From positions 1 to 50,639 of the forward strand of contig JAKSIC010000022.1 of NCBI GenBank assembly GCA_024399015.1: DNA of 50,639 nucleotides, written 5' to 3'. The translations under genes were made by a program, and so were the position numbers. Positions 7,614 through 16,274 of this stretch are shown here, piece by piece. The notes beneath the pieces are model-generated. The model was given only the letters and a program-made list of their open reading frames with translations. It had not been told where the DNA came from and did no database searches. How positions within the stretch are numbered: position 1 is the stretch's first letter; each line of letters opens with the position of its first letter. This DNA is from Fibrobacter sp. (GTDB lineage Bacteria > Fibrobacterota > Fibrobacteria > Fibrobacterales > Fibrobacteraceae).

Positions 7614-8987
7614 CTAGAAGAACACCTTCACAATGAGGCTACCCACAATGGTAGAAACAATGACGCTGGTAAGGCCCGGCAGCATGAAGCTGTGATTCAG
7701 CAGGTACTTACCGATCACCGTGGTGCCGGAACGGTCAAAGTTCACCGTTGCAATGTCAGACGGGTAGTTGGGAATGAAGAAATAGCCGTAGACACTGGGA
7801 AGCACGCCCAGAAGCACAGCGCCTTCGATACCCAGACTGTAAGCCAGCGGAAGCATGGCCACCACTACGGCGCCTTGGGAGTTGATTAGCACAGACACCG
7901 CAAAGAATGCAAAGGCAATTGCCCAAGGATAATGCTGCACAATATCCTTCAGGCCGCCCTGCATCACATCCATGTAATTGGCGAAATAGGTATCGGCAAG
8001 CCAGGCAATACCGTAAATGGCAACTACAGCCACCATGCCAGACTGCCAAACTGCCCCTGCCACAGCCTTCTTGGGCTGAGCCTTGCAGAAAATAATCATG
8101 AAGGCGGCCGCAGAAATCATCACAATCTGGATGATGATGTTCATGCCGATAGGCTTCACCTGGGCGACGCCATCTACAATCTTACCTGTAGGAACAACAG
8201 GGCGAATATCGTGCCCCGCAATCTGGAACAAAGAGAACATCACAATCACAGCAAGGGCTGCAAGGAAGATGTACACGGAGCGCTTTGCTTCCTTGGAGAC
8301 CTTCATGTCCAGCACAGAGGCGGTGTTACCGTACATGTATTCGCGCTGCTGCGGGTCCTTCAGCTTTGCCTGGAACACAGGGTCCTTCTCCAGATCGAGA
8401 CCGCGCTTGTAGCTGACGCCGGCGGCAGCCATCAGGCCACAAAGGCAAGCGGGAATGGTCACCGCAATCACCTGCAGGTTGTTGATTTCAAAACCATTGG
8501 CATTGGAAATCACCACGAAGGACGCCACCGCAGCCGCAATGGGAGAACAGGTAATGCCCACCTGGGAAGCGACGGAGGCAACAGCACAGGGACGCTCCGG
8601 ACGGATGCCCTTCTTCAGGGAAATGTCGCAGATAATGGGCATCAAGGTGTAAACCACATGGCCCGTGCCCACAAGAACCGTAAGGAAGAAAGTGCAAAGC
8701 GGAGCCAGGAAAATAATCTGGTTGGGGTGCTTACGCAAAAGCCTTTCAGCAATCTGAATCAGCCAATCCATACCGCCGGCAGCCTGCATAATGCCAGCGC
8801 AGGTCACAGCGGCAATGATGATGTAGATAACATCGGTAGGCGGCTTACCCGGAGCCATGCCAAAGCCAAGCACCAGAATGGCAAGGCCGATACCGGAAAT
8901 TGCCCCCAAGGCAAGACTGCCGTAACGTGAACCCACGTAAAGGGCAGCAAGCACAATCAACAGCTGAATAATCATCACAGCAGTCAT
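7614..8987 (-). CDS. Anaerobic C4-dicarboxylate transporter, DcuA/DcuB family
   Basis: The 457-residue polytopic protein has about 10-12 membrane helices and matches DcuA/DcuB: the N-terminal LLIVLAALYVGSRYGSLALG, the highly conserved VGTGHVVYTLMPIICDIS, CAVASVASQVGITCSPIAAAVA, and a C-terminal GYFFIPNYPSDIATVNFDRSGTT. These carriers exchange fumarate, malate or aspartate for succinate across the inner membrane; in a succinate-forming fermenter, succinate export is the likely job. Adjacent mdh supports this. A Shine-Dalgarno (AAGGAG) is present 8 bases before the ATG. A GTTAAC site array lies 138-210 bases upstream and may control it. DcuA versus DcuB cannot be decided. Confidence 0.93.
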   Translation of the reverse strand: MTAVMIIQLLIVLAALYVGSRYGSLALGAISGIGLAILVLGFGMAPGKPPTDVIYIIIAAVTCAGIMQAAGGMDWLIQIAERLLRKHPNQIIFLAPLCTFFLTVLVGTGHVVYTLMPIICDISLKKGIRPERPCAVASVASQVGITCSPIAAAVASFVVISNANGFEINNLQVIAVTIPACLCGLMAAAGVSYKRGLDLEKDPVFQAKLKDPQQREYMYGNTASVLDMKVSKEAKRSVYIFLAALAVIVMFSLFQIAGHDIRPVVPTGKIVDGVAQVKPIGMNIIIQIVMISAAAFMIIFCKAQPKKAVAGAVWQSGMVAVVAIYGIAWLADTYFANYMDVMQGGLKDIVQHYPWAIAFAFFAVSVLINSQGAVVVAMLPLAYSLGIEGAVLLGVLPSVYGYFFIPNYPSDIATVNFDRSGTTVIGKYLLNHSFMLPGLTSVIVSTIVGSLIVKVFF

Positions 8988-9124
8988 AAGAACTCCTTTT
9001 TAAGGAAATCTATCTCAAGATTTTTCAAAAGGGAAATTTTCATAAAAAATTATGATGATTTTTTAGATACAACAAAAGCGTTTCTAATTCTAGGAGTCGG
9101 TTCAGAAAACTTCTTTCAGCACTT

Positions 9125-9197
9125 GTTAACGATTTGGTTAACTAATGATGGCGTTTATCCGCTAAAATCAATGATATTAGTTAACACTTTGGTTAAC
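9125..9197. promoter_or_regulatory. Array of four GTTAAC sites (two GTTAAC-N6-GTTAAC pairs) upstream of dcu gene
   Basis: GTTAAC occurs at 9125, 9137, 9180 and 9192. Each pair has 12-base spacing and shares the form GTTAACnnTTTGGTTAAC, and the two pairs start 55 bases apart. Flanking bases make the two pairs an inverted repeat as well (CTTGTTAAC...GTTAACAAG). This looks like a multi-site operator for the dcu gene at 8987. The rest of 8988-9386 holds a small hairpin (AAGGGG-CGAAA-CCCCTT, near 9222-9238), the terminator at 9314, and an imperfect hairpin near 9361-9380. I see no gene in it. Confidence 0.6.
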
Positions 9198-9313
9198 AAG
9201 CAAAAAAAAATAAATACCATAAGGGGCGAAACCCCTTCCTTCGTCTAATTGTGAGCAAAAAGGACCTGTCTTATCGACTGGTCTCTATTAGTTTTTGCGT
9301 AAGCCATTATAGC

Positions 9314-9345
9314 GAAAAAGACCAGTCTTGCGACAGGTCTTTTTC
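9314..9345. terminator. Bidirectional terminator hairpin downstream of mdh
   Basis: The stem GAAAAAGACC (9314-9323) pairs with GGTCTTTTTC (9336-9345), and the inner GTC/GAC adds three pairs around a TTGC loop. Both strands end in T tracts. On the minus strand it lies 42 bases after the mdh stop. A partial inverted copy of the arms lies near 9260-9287, so an alternative larger fold is possible. Confidence 0.75.
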
Positions 9346-9386
9346 TAAGGAGAGTTTTAGGGAGGGCGTAGCCCTTCCTAATCTGA

Positions 9387-10367
<981 letters not shown>

Positions 10368-10407
10368 TTACGCCCTAAATATAGCACATTTAGACGAAAC
10401 TGAAAAG

Positions 10408-10422
10408 GGGGCAAACTGCCCC
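10408..10422 (-). terminator. Short GC hairpin after the FISUMP lipoprotein gene
   Basis: GGGGCA (10408-10413) pairs with TGCCCC (10417-10422) around a 3-base loop. On the minus strand it is followed by CTTTTC, so it could terminate the lipoprotein gene ending at 10435. The T tract is short. Confidence 0.5.
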
Positions 10423-10434
10423 TGGAGGCTCAAT

Positions 10435-12840
10435 TTACTCATTCTTGACGCATCGAATAGAGTAGCCATACGTCTTATACTCTTCTGTATCAAGAATTAC
10501 GTCCGAATAATGAGAAAAATACATAGTCTTGGCTGTAGTCGTAGAGACATCTTCATCCAGCCAGAAATACGCACGCTCGCCCTTGTTTTTAAAATCTGAT
10601 GAACTGGAATAATACCCTATGGGGAAAACGCCAAAGCCCCAGCGGTCCTTGCCACTTTCGACGCCTGCATAATAGGTCCATCCATAGGAGGACTTCAGGA
10701 GAGATGGCGTTGAACCATATTCCGAGAAACCACTCACAAAACCAAGAAGGGTTTTGAACTCATCCAGACTCGGCAAATGCCAACCAGAAGGGCAAGCACC
10801 CTTATACGGGCGTTTTATTTTACAACGACTCACCCCACAAATCGCTTCTGCAGTATCCAAAGCCTGCGCCCAGGTGTAAAGCTTTCCGTAAGAACTGTAC
10901 TTGATAGAATCGTTATCGTAGAATTTTCCATCTCCGTACGCAAGGTTTTCCGCCATCCACACCTGGTCTCCCATGGTAACGAATTTATAGGCTCTGCCAT
11001 CACGCTTGTCTATAAAGCACGTATTCTTGTCGGCCCAGAAGGCCTTAGCCTCAAACCACTTGGTCGAGGAAGCCAATCGATTGGTGGAATAGGACGCACG
11101 AATAGTTTCCTTATCCTTCACAAAGACTTTCTTCTCGAAGTTTTCTTCTCTTACAACCTCGGGATCCTTCGTGAATTCAACGTAACCGATACGTTCCGTG
11201 CCATCTCCACCAGGAATAGTATACATGTCAACCAACACGCCATAAAAATCTGATTCTGACGAAACCCGAATAGTCACCGCATCGTTTTCGGTAAGGCTCT
11301 CATCCACCAGTTTCAAGACGGCCTTGTCAGTAACATCCATATACAGGGAATCACCGAAAGATACCGTTGCGTAAAGAGCAAATCCAGCCTTGGCCATATC
11401 CTTTGATACAGTCCCTAACGTTGCGTCTTTATACTGGATAAGAATGGTGTCCTTTTCATCGATGGCCAGAACACCATCATTCTTGAGGCCATTCATAAGG
11501 AATTCTCCATAGAAGTAATCCTTATATCTGTAAGCAACAGCGCGGATTTCATCGCCTTTTACCTTACTGGAGATCGTCACCTCTACGGAGTCCTTACCGC
11601 AACCTTCGTCATAGACATAGAAATGTCCCTTGGAGGCCTGGTTATACCGATCCGCATCAAACTCCACACGGCTATCGGCATTTTTCTTCCAGTAGACAGT
11701 TACGTTTTCAAATGTCTTTTTTTCATCTTTAAAGGTATATCGCACATCAACTGTCAAAATTTTCGCAGGATCAGAATAGAAGTAGTTATCGTGATTCTTA
11801 CCTTCATTCACAATAAAGAAACTTCCTTTATAAAGGCCACCTGCACCAGCAAGCTTGAGATGGGCGTCATAGGTACCGAAGCCGCCCTCATTTTCTGTAT
11901 AATGACATTCATAGCCGTCGTTATAGCACAAAATCATAGAAACCTGTATGGAATCCCCTTCGGCATTCTTATCGTTAACGGTAACAACCACTTCGGCGCT
12001 GTCCCCGTAATACCAAGGTTTATCCAGGGAGATAAAGTCTCGTTCATTCCTGGAAGCCAGGATAAAGGCTACATTGCGTTTAATGACTCTTTCAGGGTTT
12101 TCATCCTTGTAGCTGACTACCACGTTATCCCCATCCTGCACCTTGATTGCCTGAGCGACAGAACTCTTTTCTGTGAAGAACAGCGTGGTATAGTAGTAAC
12201 CATCCCTGAGTTTTGCTGTCAGGACAATACCCTTAGAATCAGAGGTACTGGTTACCGAAACTTCAACGGTATCCTTTTTAGTCAGGATATCGTTATCGCT
12301 AATACGGATGAGCAGGGAATCGGAATAGCTCCAGACAGTGTCCTTGATTTCTACAGCAACGGCTGTATTGAAATCGATTGAAGCGGAGGTGCCGCCGGCC
12401 GTACCGGAAATGCCGTTTTCGCCGTTCTTGATGGTGCCTACCAGTTCATCGCCACAGTAAATCTTGATGCCGGAACCATCGGAGAGCATTTCCCCTGTGC
12501 AGCTGGAGCCGTCGACGCCGTCTTTTCCATCGACGCCATCCTTGCCATTGTCGCCATCCTTACCATCACTTCCGTCTTTACCATCTTCGGGATCATACAC
12601 AGGGATTTCGCCAACACCATAAGCCTGCCACTTGCCATCAAGGCAGAACATCAGTTCCCCGGTGCTGGTCACATAGGACATGGCTCCTTCATTGGACTTT
12701 TTACAGGAACCCAGGTTTTCTCGGGTCGAAACAACTGAAAGCGCAGTTTCGTTTTTTGCGCTGGCGGAATCGTCGTCGCCACAAGCAACAAACAGCAAGG
12801 CGAGACCAAGGACCAAACCTTCAATAGACTTTTTCAACAT
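10435..12840 (-). CDS. Modular lipoprotein with collagen-like Gly repeats, beta modules and C-terminal FISUMP domain
   Basis: A lipoprotein signal ends at C20 (LFVAC, then GDDD). Residues about 85-111 are a collagen-like run of Gly-x-Asp triplets (GKDGSDGKDGDNGKDG). Residues about 155-600 contain roughly four tandem beta-rich modules of about 105 residues, each with a DTVEVSV/DSVEVTI-like strand, a GYYYTT/DYFYGEF block and a DGDNVVVSYKDE/EKDTILIQYKD ending. Residues 607-801 are a Fibrobacter succinogenes major paralogous domain (TIGR02145), seen in GRAYKFVTMGDQVWMAENL, CPSGWHLPSLDEF and YSIRCVKN. It is probably anchored in the outer membrane and surface-exposed. Its role is unknown; adhesion or substrate binding is a guess. 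Shine-Dalgarno AGGGGA supports the start. Confidence 0.93.
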   Translation of the reverse strand: MLKKSIEGLVLGLALLFVACGDDDSASAKNETALSVVSTRENLGSCKKSNEGAMSYVTSTGELMFCLDGKWQAYGVGEIPVYDPEDGKDGSDGKDGDNGKDGVDGKDGVDGSSCTGEMLSDGSGIKIYCGDELVGTIKNGENGISGTAGGTSASIDFNTAVAVEIKDTVWSYSDSLLIRISDNDILTKKDTVEVSVTSTSDSKGIVLTAKLRDGYYYTTLFFTEKSSVAQAIKVQDGDNVVVSYKDENPERVIKRNVAFILASRNERDFISLDKPWYYGDSAEVVVTVNDKNAEGDSIQVSMILCYNDGYECHYTENEGGFGTYDAHLKLAGAGGLYKGSFFIVNEGKNHDNYFYSDPAKILTVDVRYTFKDEKKTFENVTVYWKKNADSRVEFDADRYNQASKGHFYVYDEGCGKDSVEVTISSKVKGDEIRAVAYRYKDYFYGEFLMNGLKNDGVLAIDEKDTILIQYKDATLGTVSKDMAKAGFALYATVSFGDSLYMDVTDKAVLKLVDESLTENDAVTIRVSSESDFYGVLVDMYTIPGGDGTERIGYVEFTKDPEVVREENFEKKVFVKDKETIRASYSTNRLASSTKWFEAKAFWADKNTCFIDKRDGRAYKFVTMGDQVWMAENLAYGDGKFYDNDSIKYSSYGKLYTWAQALDTAEAICGVSRCKIKRPYKGACPSGWHLPSLDEFKTLLGFVSGFSEYGSTPSLLKSSYGWTYYAGVESGKDRWGFGVFPIGYYSSSSDFKNKGERAYFWLDEDVSTTTAKTMYFSHYSDVILDTEEYKTYGYSIRCVKNE

Positions 12841-12916
12841 TTGATTTCCCCTGATAAATTATCGAACGTAAAAATAGAAAGTTTTTTGTAAGTTTTTGGG
12901 GCTGTCTGAAAAATCC

Positions 12917-12922
12917 TATATT
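12917..12922 (+). promoter_or_regulatory. -10-like box (TATATT) before TSUP transporter gene
   Basis: TATATT ends 11 bases before ATG 12934 and no Shine-Dalgarno lies between, so the leader would be at most a few bases. The -35 region is poor. Confidence 0.4.
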
Positions 12923-12933
12923 TGGGCGCGAAA

Positions 12934-13662
12934 ATGGAAATCGGGACCGTAGCAATACTTTTGGCATTCTGCTGTATGGGAAGCTTCATCCAGAGGGTGA
13001 GCGGTTTCGGCTTTGGCATCTTCGTGATGACCATGCTCCCCTACCTTCTGCCCAGCTACGGCGAAGCCACCGCCCTTTCCGGAATGCTGGCTGGTTCCAT
13101 GTCCCTGATTGTGGCCATCCGCATGCGCCGCTACATTGTGTGGCGTGAGGTGTTGCCGATTCTTTGCACCTTTACGGTGGTGAGTCTGGGAGCCATTTTT
13201 GCAGTCACATCCTTCGATGAGATGTTCCTGAAGCACATTTTGGGCGGAATTCTCATTGCCGTCAGTATTTACTTCTTTTTTATCAGCGAACGGGTAAAGC
13301 TAAAGCCCACTATTCCTGCGCAGGTTGGGCTGGGAATCGTTTCAGGCCTTATGGGCGGGCTGTTCGCCATGCAGGGGCCACCAGCTGTTCTTTATTTTCT
13401 GGCATCCTCCGAAACCAAGGAAAAGTACATCGCCCAGACCCAGACCTACTTTGTTCTGGGGAATATGATGATGACCTTGTTCCGTTTTAGAGCGGGGTTT
13501 GTTACAGCCGACGTGGGAACGGCTTACGCCTATGGATTAATCGCCGTGACCATCGGGGCGTTTATTGGCGGGAAGGTATCTAAGCGCATTCCGCTGAAGG
13601 TCCTGCGTAAAATCGTGTACGTGTACATGGCCATCAGCGGCGTCGTAGCGCTCTGTGCGTAA
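12934..13662 (+). CDS. TSUP (TauE/SafE) family membrane transporter
   Basis: The 242-residue protein has about eight membrane helices in two similar halves. Family features are GSFIQRVSGFGFGIFVMTMLP-like N-terminal repeat (here FIQRVSGFGFGI), ATALSGMLAGS, GIVSGLMGGLFAMQGPP at the start of the second half, and GAFIGGKVSKRIP near the C-terminus. TauE/SafE proteins are thought to export or import sulfite, sulfoacetate and other organic anions; the substrate here is unknown. The frame also opens at TTG 12922, but ATG 12934 fits the family start. It is divergent from the FISUMP lipoprotein gene and is followed by three palindromic elements. Confidence 0.9.
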   Translation: MEIGTVAILLAFCCMGSFIQRVSGFGFGIFVMTMLPYLLPSYGEATALSGMLAGSMSLIVAIRMRRYIVWREVLPILCTFTVVSLGAIFAVTSFDEMFLKHILGGILIAVSIYFFFISERVKLKPTIPAQVGLGIVSGLMGGLFAMQGPPAVLYFLASSETKEKYIAQTQTYFVLGNMMMTLFRFRAGFVTADVGTAYAYGLIAVTIGAFIGGKVSKRIPLKVLRKIVYVYMAISGVVALCA

Positions 13663-13683
13663 TTTTCATGCCACCGGCCGGCC

Positions 13684-13894
13684 TTTTACTAGCTAATGCC
13701 AAGTTTTTTCAAATCAGCTAGTAAAAAATTAATTTGTACACAATATATTTAAAAAAAAATCAACGAAAATTACTAGCTAAAACCAAATTTTTCCATTTTA
13801 GCTAGTAGCCTTTTATCAGACAAAGTTCCGCCTGCAGGAAAGCAATGCATTTTTTACTAGCTAAAACTCATTTTTCTTTCTACAGCTAGTAAAA
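13684..13894. repeat. Three 37-bp palindromic elements at exact 84-bp period
   Basis: Each element starts TACTAGCT and ends AGCTAGTA, at 13687-13723, 13771-13807 and 13855-13891. All are 37 bp with a 21-base centre that is partly conserved (AAAAC near the left arm and a T5 tract in the middle), and the 47-bp stretches between them are unrelated. Elements 1 and 3 extend to TTTTACTAGCT/AGCTAGTAAAA arms. The 84-bp period equals eight turns of B-DNA at 10.5 bp. They fill the gap between the TSUP and YfcE-like genes. They could be phased operators or strong hairpins; no gene lies here. Confidence 0.9.
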
Positions 13895-13930
13895 TCACCT
13901 TACAAAGGCGCTAAAATCAGCCAAAAGTTT

Positions 13931-13936
13931 TATTTT
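13931..13936 (+). promoter_or_regulatory. -10-like box (TATTTT) before YfcE-like gene
   Basis: TATTTT ends 7 bases before ATG 13944 with no Shine-Dalgarno in between, consistent with a leaderless transcript. The -35 is not recognisable. Confidence 0.35.
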
Positions 13937-13943
13937 TTTGTTT

Positions 13944-14558
13944 ATGAGAGCTTTAATTCTTTCTGATATTCATGGTTCTGCAATCGCAGCACGACAGGCA
14001 CTGACCTTCTTCGAAAAGTTCCACTGCGACAAGATTTTCCTGCTGGGAGACACCCTCTACCACGGCCCCCGTAATCCACTTCCTGCGGGGCACGGTCCTA
14101 TGGGCGTCGTAGAAGCGCTCACGCCTTACAAGGACAAGATCATCGCCGCCCGCGGCAACTGCGACGCCGACGTGGACCTGATGATGCTGGATTTCCCTAT
14201 TGAGAACGAATACGCCTTGGTTGAAGACACCATCGTGAACGCCGCGGGCGAGCAGAGAGTCGTCCGCATGTTCCTAAGTCACGGCCACATCTTTATGCCG
14301 GAATGCTTCCCCGCCAACGCACTTTCCCAGCTGGAACCCGGCGACGCCAACGATCGTCCCATCGACGCCTACCTTTACGGCCACACCCACATTTTCCAGC
14401 TGCAGAAAAACTTCAAAGGCGTGCTCATGGTGAATCCCGGATCCACCAGCCTGCCCAAGGGCGGCAACCCGCCTACCTTCGGTTTCTATGACAACGGCAA
14501 GTTCAGCATCCACCATCTTGAAACCGGCGAAGAACTGGCCTCTGCAAGCCTAGTTTAG
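13944..14558 (+). CDS. YfcE/MJ0936-type metallophosphoesterase
   Basis: This 204-residue calcineurin-like phosphoesterase carries the metal-binding blocks in order: LILSDIHGS (D-x-H), FLLGDTLYHGPRN (GD), AARGNCDADVD (GNCD), FLSHGH and YGHTHIFQ, ending with VNPGSTSLPKGG. These are typical of the YfcE family, which hydrolyses phosphodiesters in vitro; the physiological substrate is unclear. The frame opens at TTG 13938, but ATG 13944 gives the standard MRALILSD start. It lies downstream of the 84-bp-phased palindromes, which could regulate it, and 48 bases upstream of the YhcC-like gene, which has its own promoter. Confidence 0.94.
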   Translation: MRALILSDIHGSAIAARQALTFFEKFHCDKIFLLGDTLYHGPRNPLPAGHGPMGVVEALTPYKDKIIAARGNCDADVDLMMLDFPIENEYALVEDTIVNAAGEQRVVRMFLSHGHIFMPECFPANALSQLEPGDANDRPIDAYLYGHTHIFQLQKNFKGVLMVNPGSTSLPKGGNPPTFGFYDNGKFSIHHLETGEELASASLV

Positions 14559-14572
14559 CGCAATTCACTATT

Positions 14573-14600
14573 TTGACTTTTAAGCAAACGATTATATATT
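14573..14600 (+). promoter_or_regulatory. Promoter of YhcC-like gene: TTGACT, 16 bp, TATATT
   Basis: A -35 box TTGACT (14573-14578) and a -10 box TATATT (14595-14600) are spaced by 16 bases. The ATG begins 7 bases after the -10 box, about where transcription would start. This is the clearest leaderless promoter candidate in the window. Confidence 0.65.
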
Positions 14601-14606
14601 AAAGCT

Positions 14607-15491
14607 ATGCATTATACACCTTATCGCGATTTATTGCTTAAAGTTTTCCCGAACTACCTGAAGGTTCGTAAGCTTCCGTTGAACGGCGGCATGAGCTGCC
14701 CCAACCTGGATGGAACCAAGAGCTACTCTGGCTGCAGCTACTGCAACAACCGCAGTTTCAGCCCGGTGTACGACTTGGCAAAGGTCAGCATCCAGGAACA
14801 GCTGGACGAATTCGTTCCCAAGCTTCGCGACAAGTATCCTAACGCAGGTATCCTCGCCTACTTGCAGCCTTACACCAACACCCACGCTCCCTTGGAACAC
14901 CTGATGGGCATCATTAACCCCATCATCAGGCACAAGGAAATCGCAGGGCTTGCCATCGGCACCCGCCCGGACTGTCTTGAAAGCGACAAGGTGGCCTACC
15001 TTGGCGAAGTCAACCAGGAAAAGCCGGTGATTGTGGAAATCGGTTTGCAAACCGCCAACGACATGACCTTGGCAGCCATCAACCGCCGCCACACTCTGGC
15101 AGAATTCGAAGATGCCGTAAAACGTTGCCAGTCCGTAGGCCTCACCGTCACCACACACGTGATCGTAGGCCTCCCCGGCGAAACCATGGATGATTTCAAG
15201 CGCACCGCCCAGGTGGTCCGCGACCTGAATCTGGCCGCCGTCAAAATTCACCCGCTGCACATTGTGACAGGCACCGCCATGGCCCAGGACTTTATCGCAG
15301 GCGAATTCAAGCTTTTGGAATTTGAGCAATACTGCGAAGCCGTCGCCGAAATGATCAAGATTATCGGCACGGAAACTGCCATCGAACGCTTCAGCGGTGA
15401 AAGCCCCAGCGACATGCTCATCGCGCCCAACTGGTGCGGCGAGCGAGACAAGATTATCGCCACCGTGGAAGAACTTCTCAGCAAGGCCTAA
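14607..15491 (+). CDS. Radical SAM protein, TIGR01212 (YhcC) family
   Basis: The 294-residue protein has the unusual cluster motif of this family, CPNLDGTKSYSGCSYC (C31, C43, C46), rather than the common CxxxCxxC. Other blocks are LAYLQPYTNTHAP, GTRPDCL, VEIGLQTAND, RRHTLAEF, THVIVGLPGE, IHPLHIVTGT and ERFSGESP near the end. It is a complete member of the YhcC group, close to the Elp3/MiaB-like radical-SAM proteins. The substrate is not known to me. The start is well fixed by the promoter immediately upstream. A shared hairpin terminator follows. Confidence 0.95.
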   Translation: MHYTPYRDLLLKVFPNYLKVRKLPLNGGMSCPNLDGTKSYSGCSYCNNRSFSPVYDLAKVSIQEQLDEFVPKLRDKYPNAGILAYLQPYTNTHAPLEHLMGIINPIIRHKEIAGLAIGTRPDCLESDKVAYLGEVNQEKPVIVEIGLQTANDMTLAAINRRHTLAEFEDAVKRCQSVGLTVTTHVIVGLPGETMDDFKRTAQVVRDLNLAAVKIHPLHIVTGTAMAQDFIAGEFKLLEFEQYCEAVAEMIKIIGTETAIERFSGESPSDMLIAPNWCGERDKIIATVEELLSKA

Positions 15492-15529
15492 GTCGCAACT
15501 TCCAAAACGCGATTCATGACTAAAAATTA

Positions 15530-15553
15530 AATGCTCTGCAACCGCAGAGCATT
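15530..15553. terminator. Bidirectional terminator between convergent genes
   Basis: A perfect 10-bp stem, AATGCTCTGC (15530-15539) with GCAGAGCATT (15544-15553), has an AACC loop. It is followed by CTTCTT on the plus strand and TTTAATTTTT on the minus strand. It serves the YhcC-like gene and the convergent gene at 15558. Confidence 0.85.
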
Positions 15554-15557
15554 CTTC

Positions 15558-16271
15558 TTATCTTCTCGTAAGGATTACTTGTGCACCAACGGAATACCCA
15601 AATTGGTTTTTTAACACACCATCCTTATAATCGTCGTACCCACCGCCACTGAATTCGAGATTGGATATTTTTAAAGTTCCCTTTGCAACGGCTGCTAAAC
15701 TCATCCGTCGAGAAATTGGCCAAGACTCGCCTAATTTAACGGTGAAGTTATACATCTTGTCGTTACTATTTCTTCCACTTTTATAAAGGAACGTATATCC
15801 AAATTCGCCACCCCATAAAAAGCCTTGTTTCATAGCATCGTTTTCAACAAGGTAACGCTGCACACCCAAGTGGATATTCAACTCAAAATTATTTGCAGAT
15901 ATGTCGGGATAGTCTAAATCTCTATACTCCCATGTTCCAGGCGCAAACAAGAAAGACAAACCTATATACCAATCTTGCTTTTGGTTTTTGGTTCCACCGT
16001 AATCAAAAGAAATATCTAATTGCGGTGCTTTGAAATACATGGCTTTATAGCCTTCAAATTCGTGGGCTTTTACAAACAAGTAAGAAATGCCCGCAGAACC
16101 TTGATAGAAATAAGGTTTTAAAGTTGTATCCTTAGCTTTTTCAATCGCTCTTTTGATTTCCCAAGCCCGTTCCCGTTCTTCAACAGTTTCAACCGTTTCG
16201 TAGCGAATAGCCATGGCAGCCTGCGACAAAAACGCCACAAGAATCAAGATAAATTTCATCATATTGTTCAC
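15558..16271 (-). CDS. Secreted beta-rich protein of unknown function
   Basis: The 237-residue protein has a cleavable signal peptide (hydrophobic FILILVAFLSQAAMA, cleavage near residue 21), then a short charged helix (VEERERAWEIKRAIEKAK) and alternating aromatic/polar strands typical of a small outer-membrane barrel. It ends VILTRR, like its upstream neighbour, which ends LTLTRR, and the two share strands built on aromatic-Gly alternation, so they are probably distant paralogues. The genes are 3 bases apart and cotranscribed. I do not recognise a family. An outer-membrane or periplasmic location is inferred from the signal peptide and strand pattern. Confidence 0.75.
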   Translation of the reverse strand: MNNMMKFILILVAFLSQAAMAIRYETVETVEERERAWEIKRAIEKAKDTTLKPYFYQGSAGISYLFVKAHEFEGYKAMYFKAPQLDISFDYGGTKNQKQDWYIGLSFLFAPGTWEYRDLDYPDISANNFELNIHLGVQRYLVENDAMKQGFLWGGEFGYTFLYKSGRNSNDKMYNFTVKLGESWPISRRMSLAAVAKGTLKISNLEFSGGGYDDYKDGVLKNQFGYSVGAQVILTRR

Positions 16272-16274
16272 AGA

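Noticed and set aside
13684-13894. CRISPR-like array (37-bp repeats, equal 47-bp spacers)
   Set aside because: Repeat centres differ widely between copies, only three units exist, and no cas genes are near.
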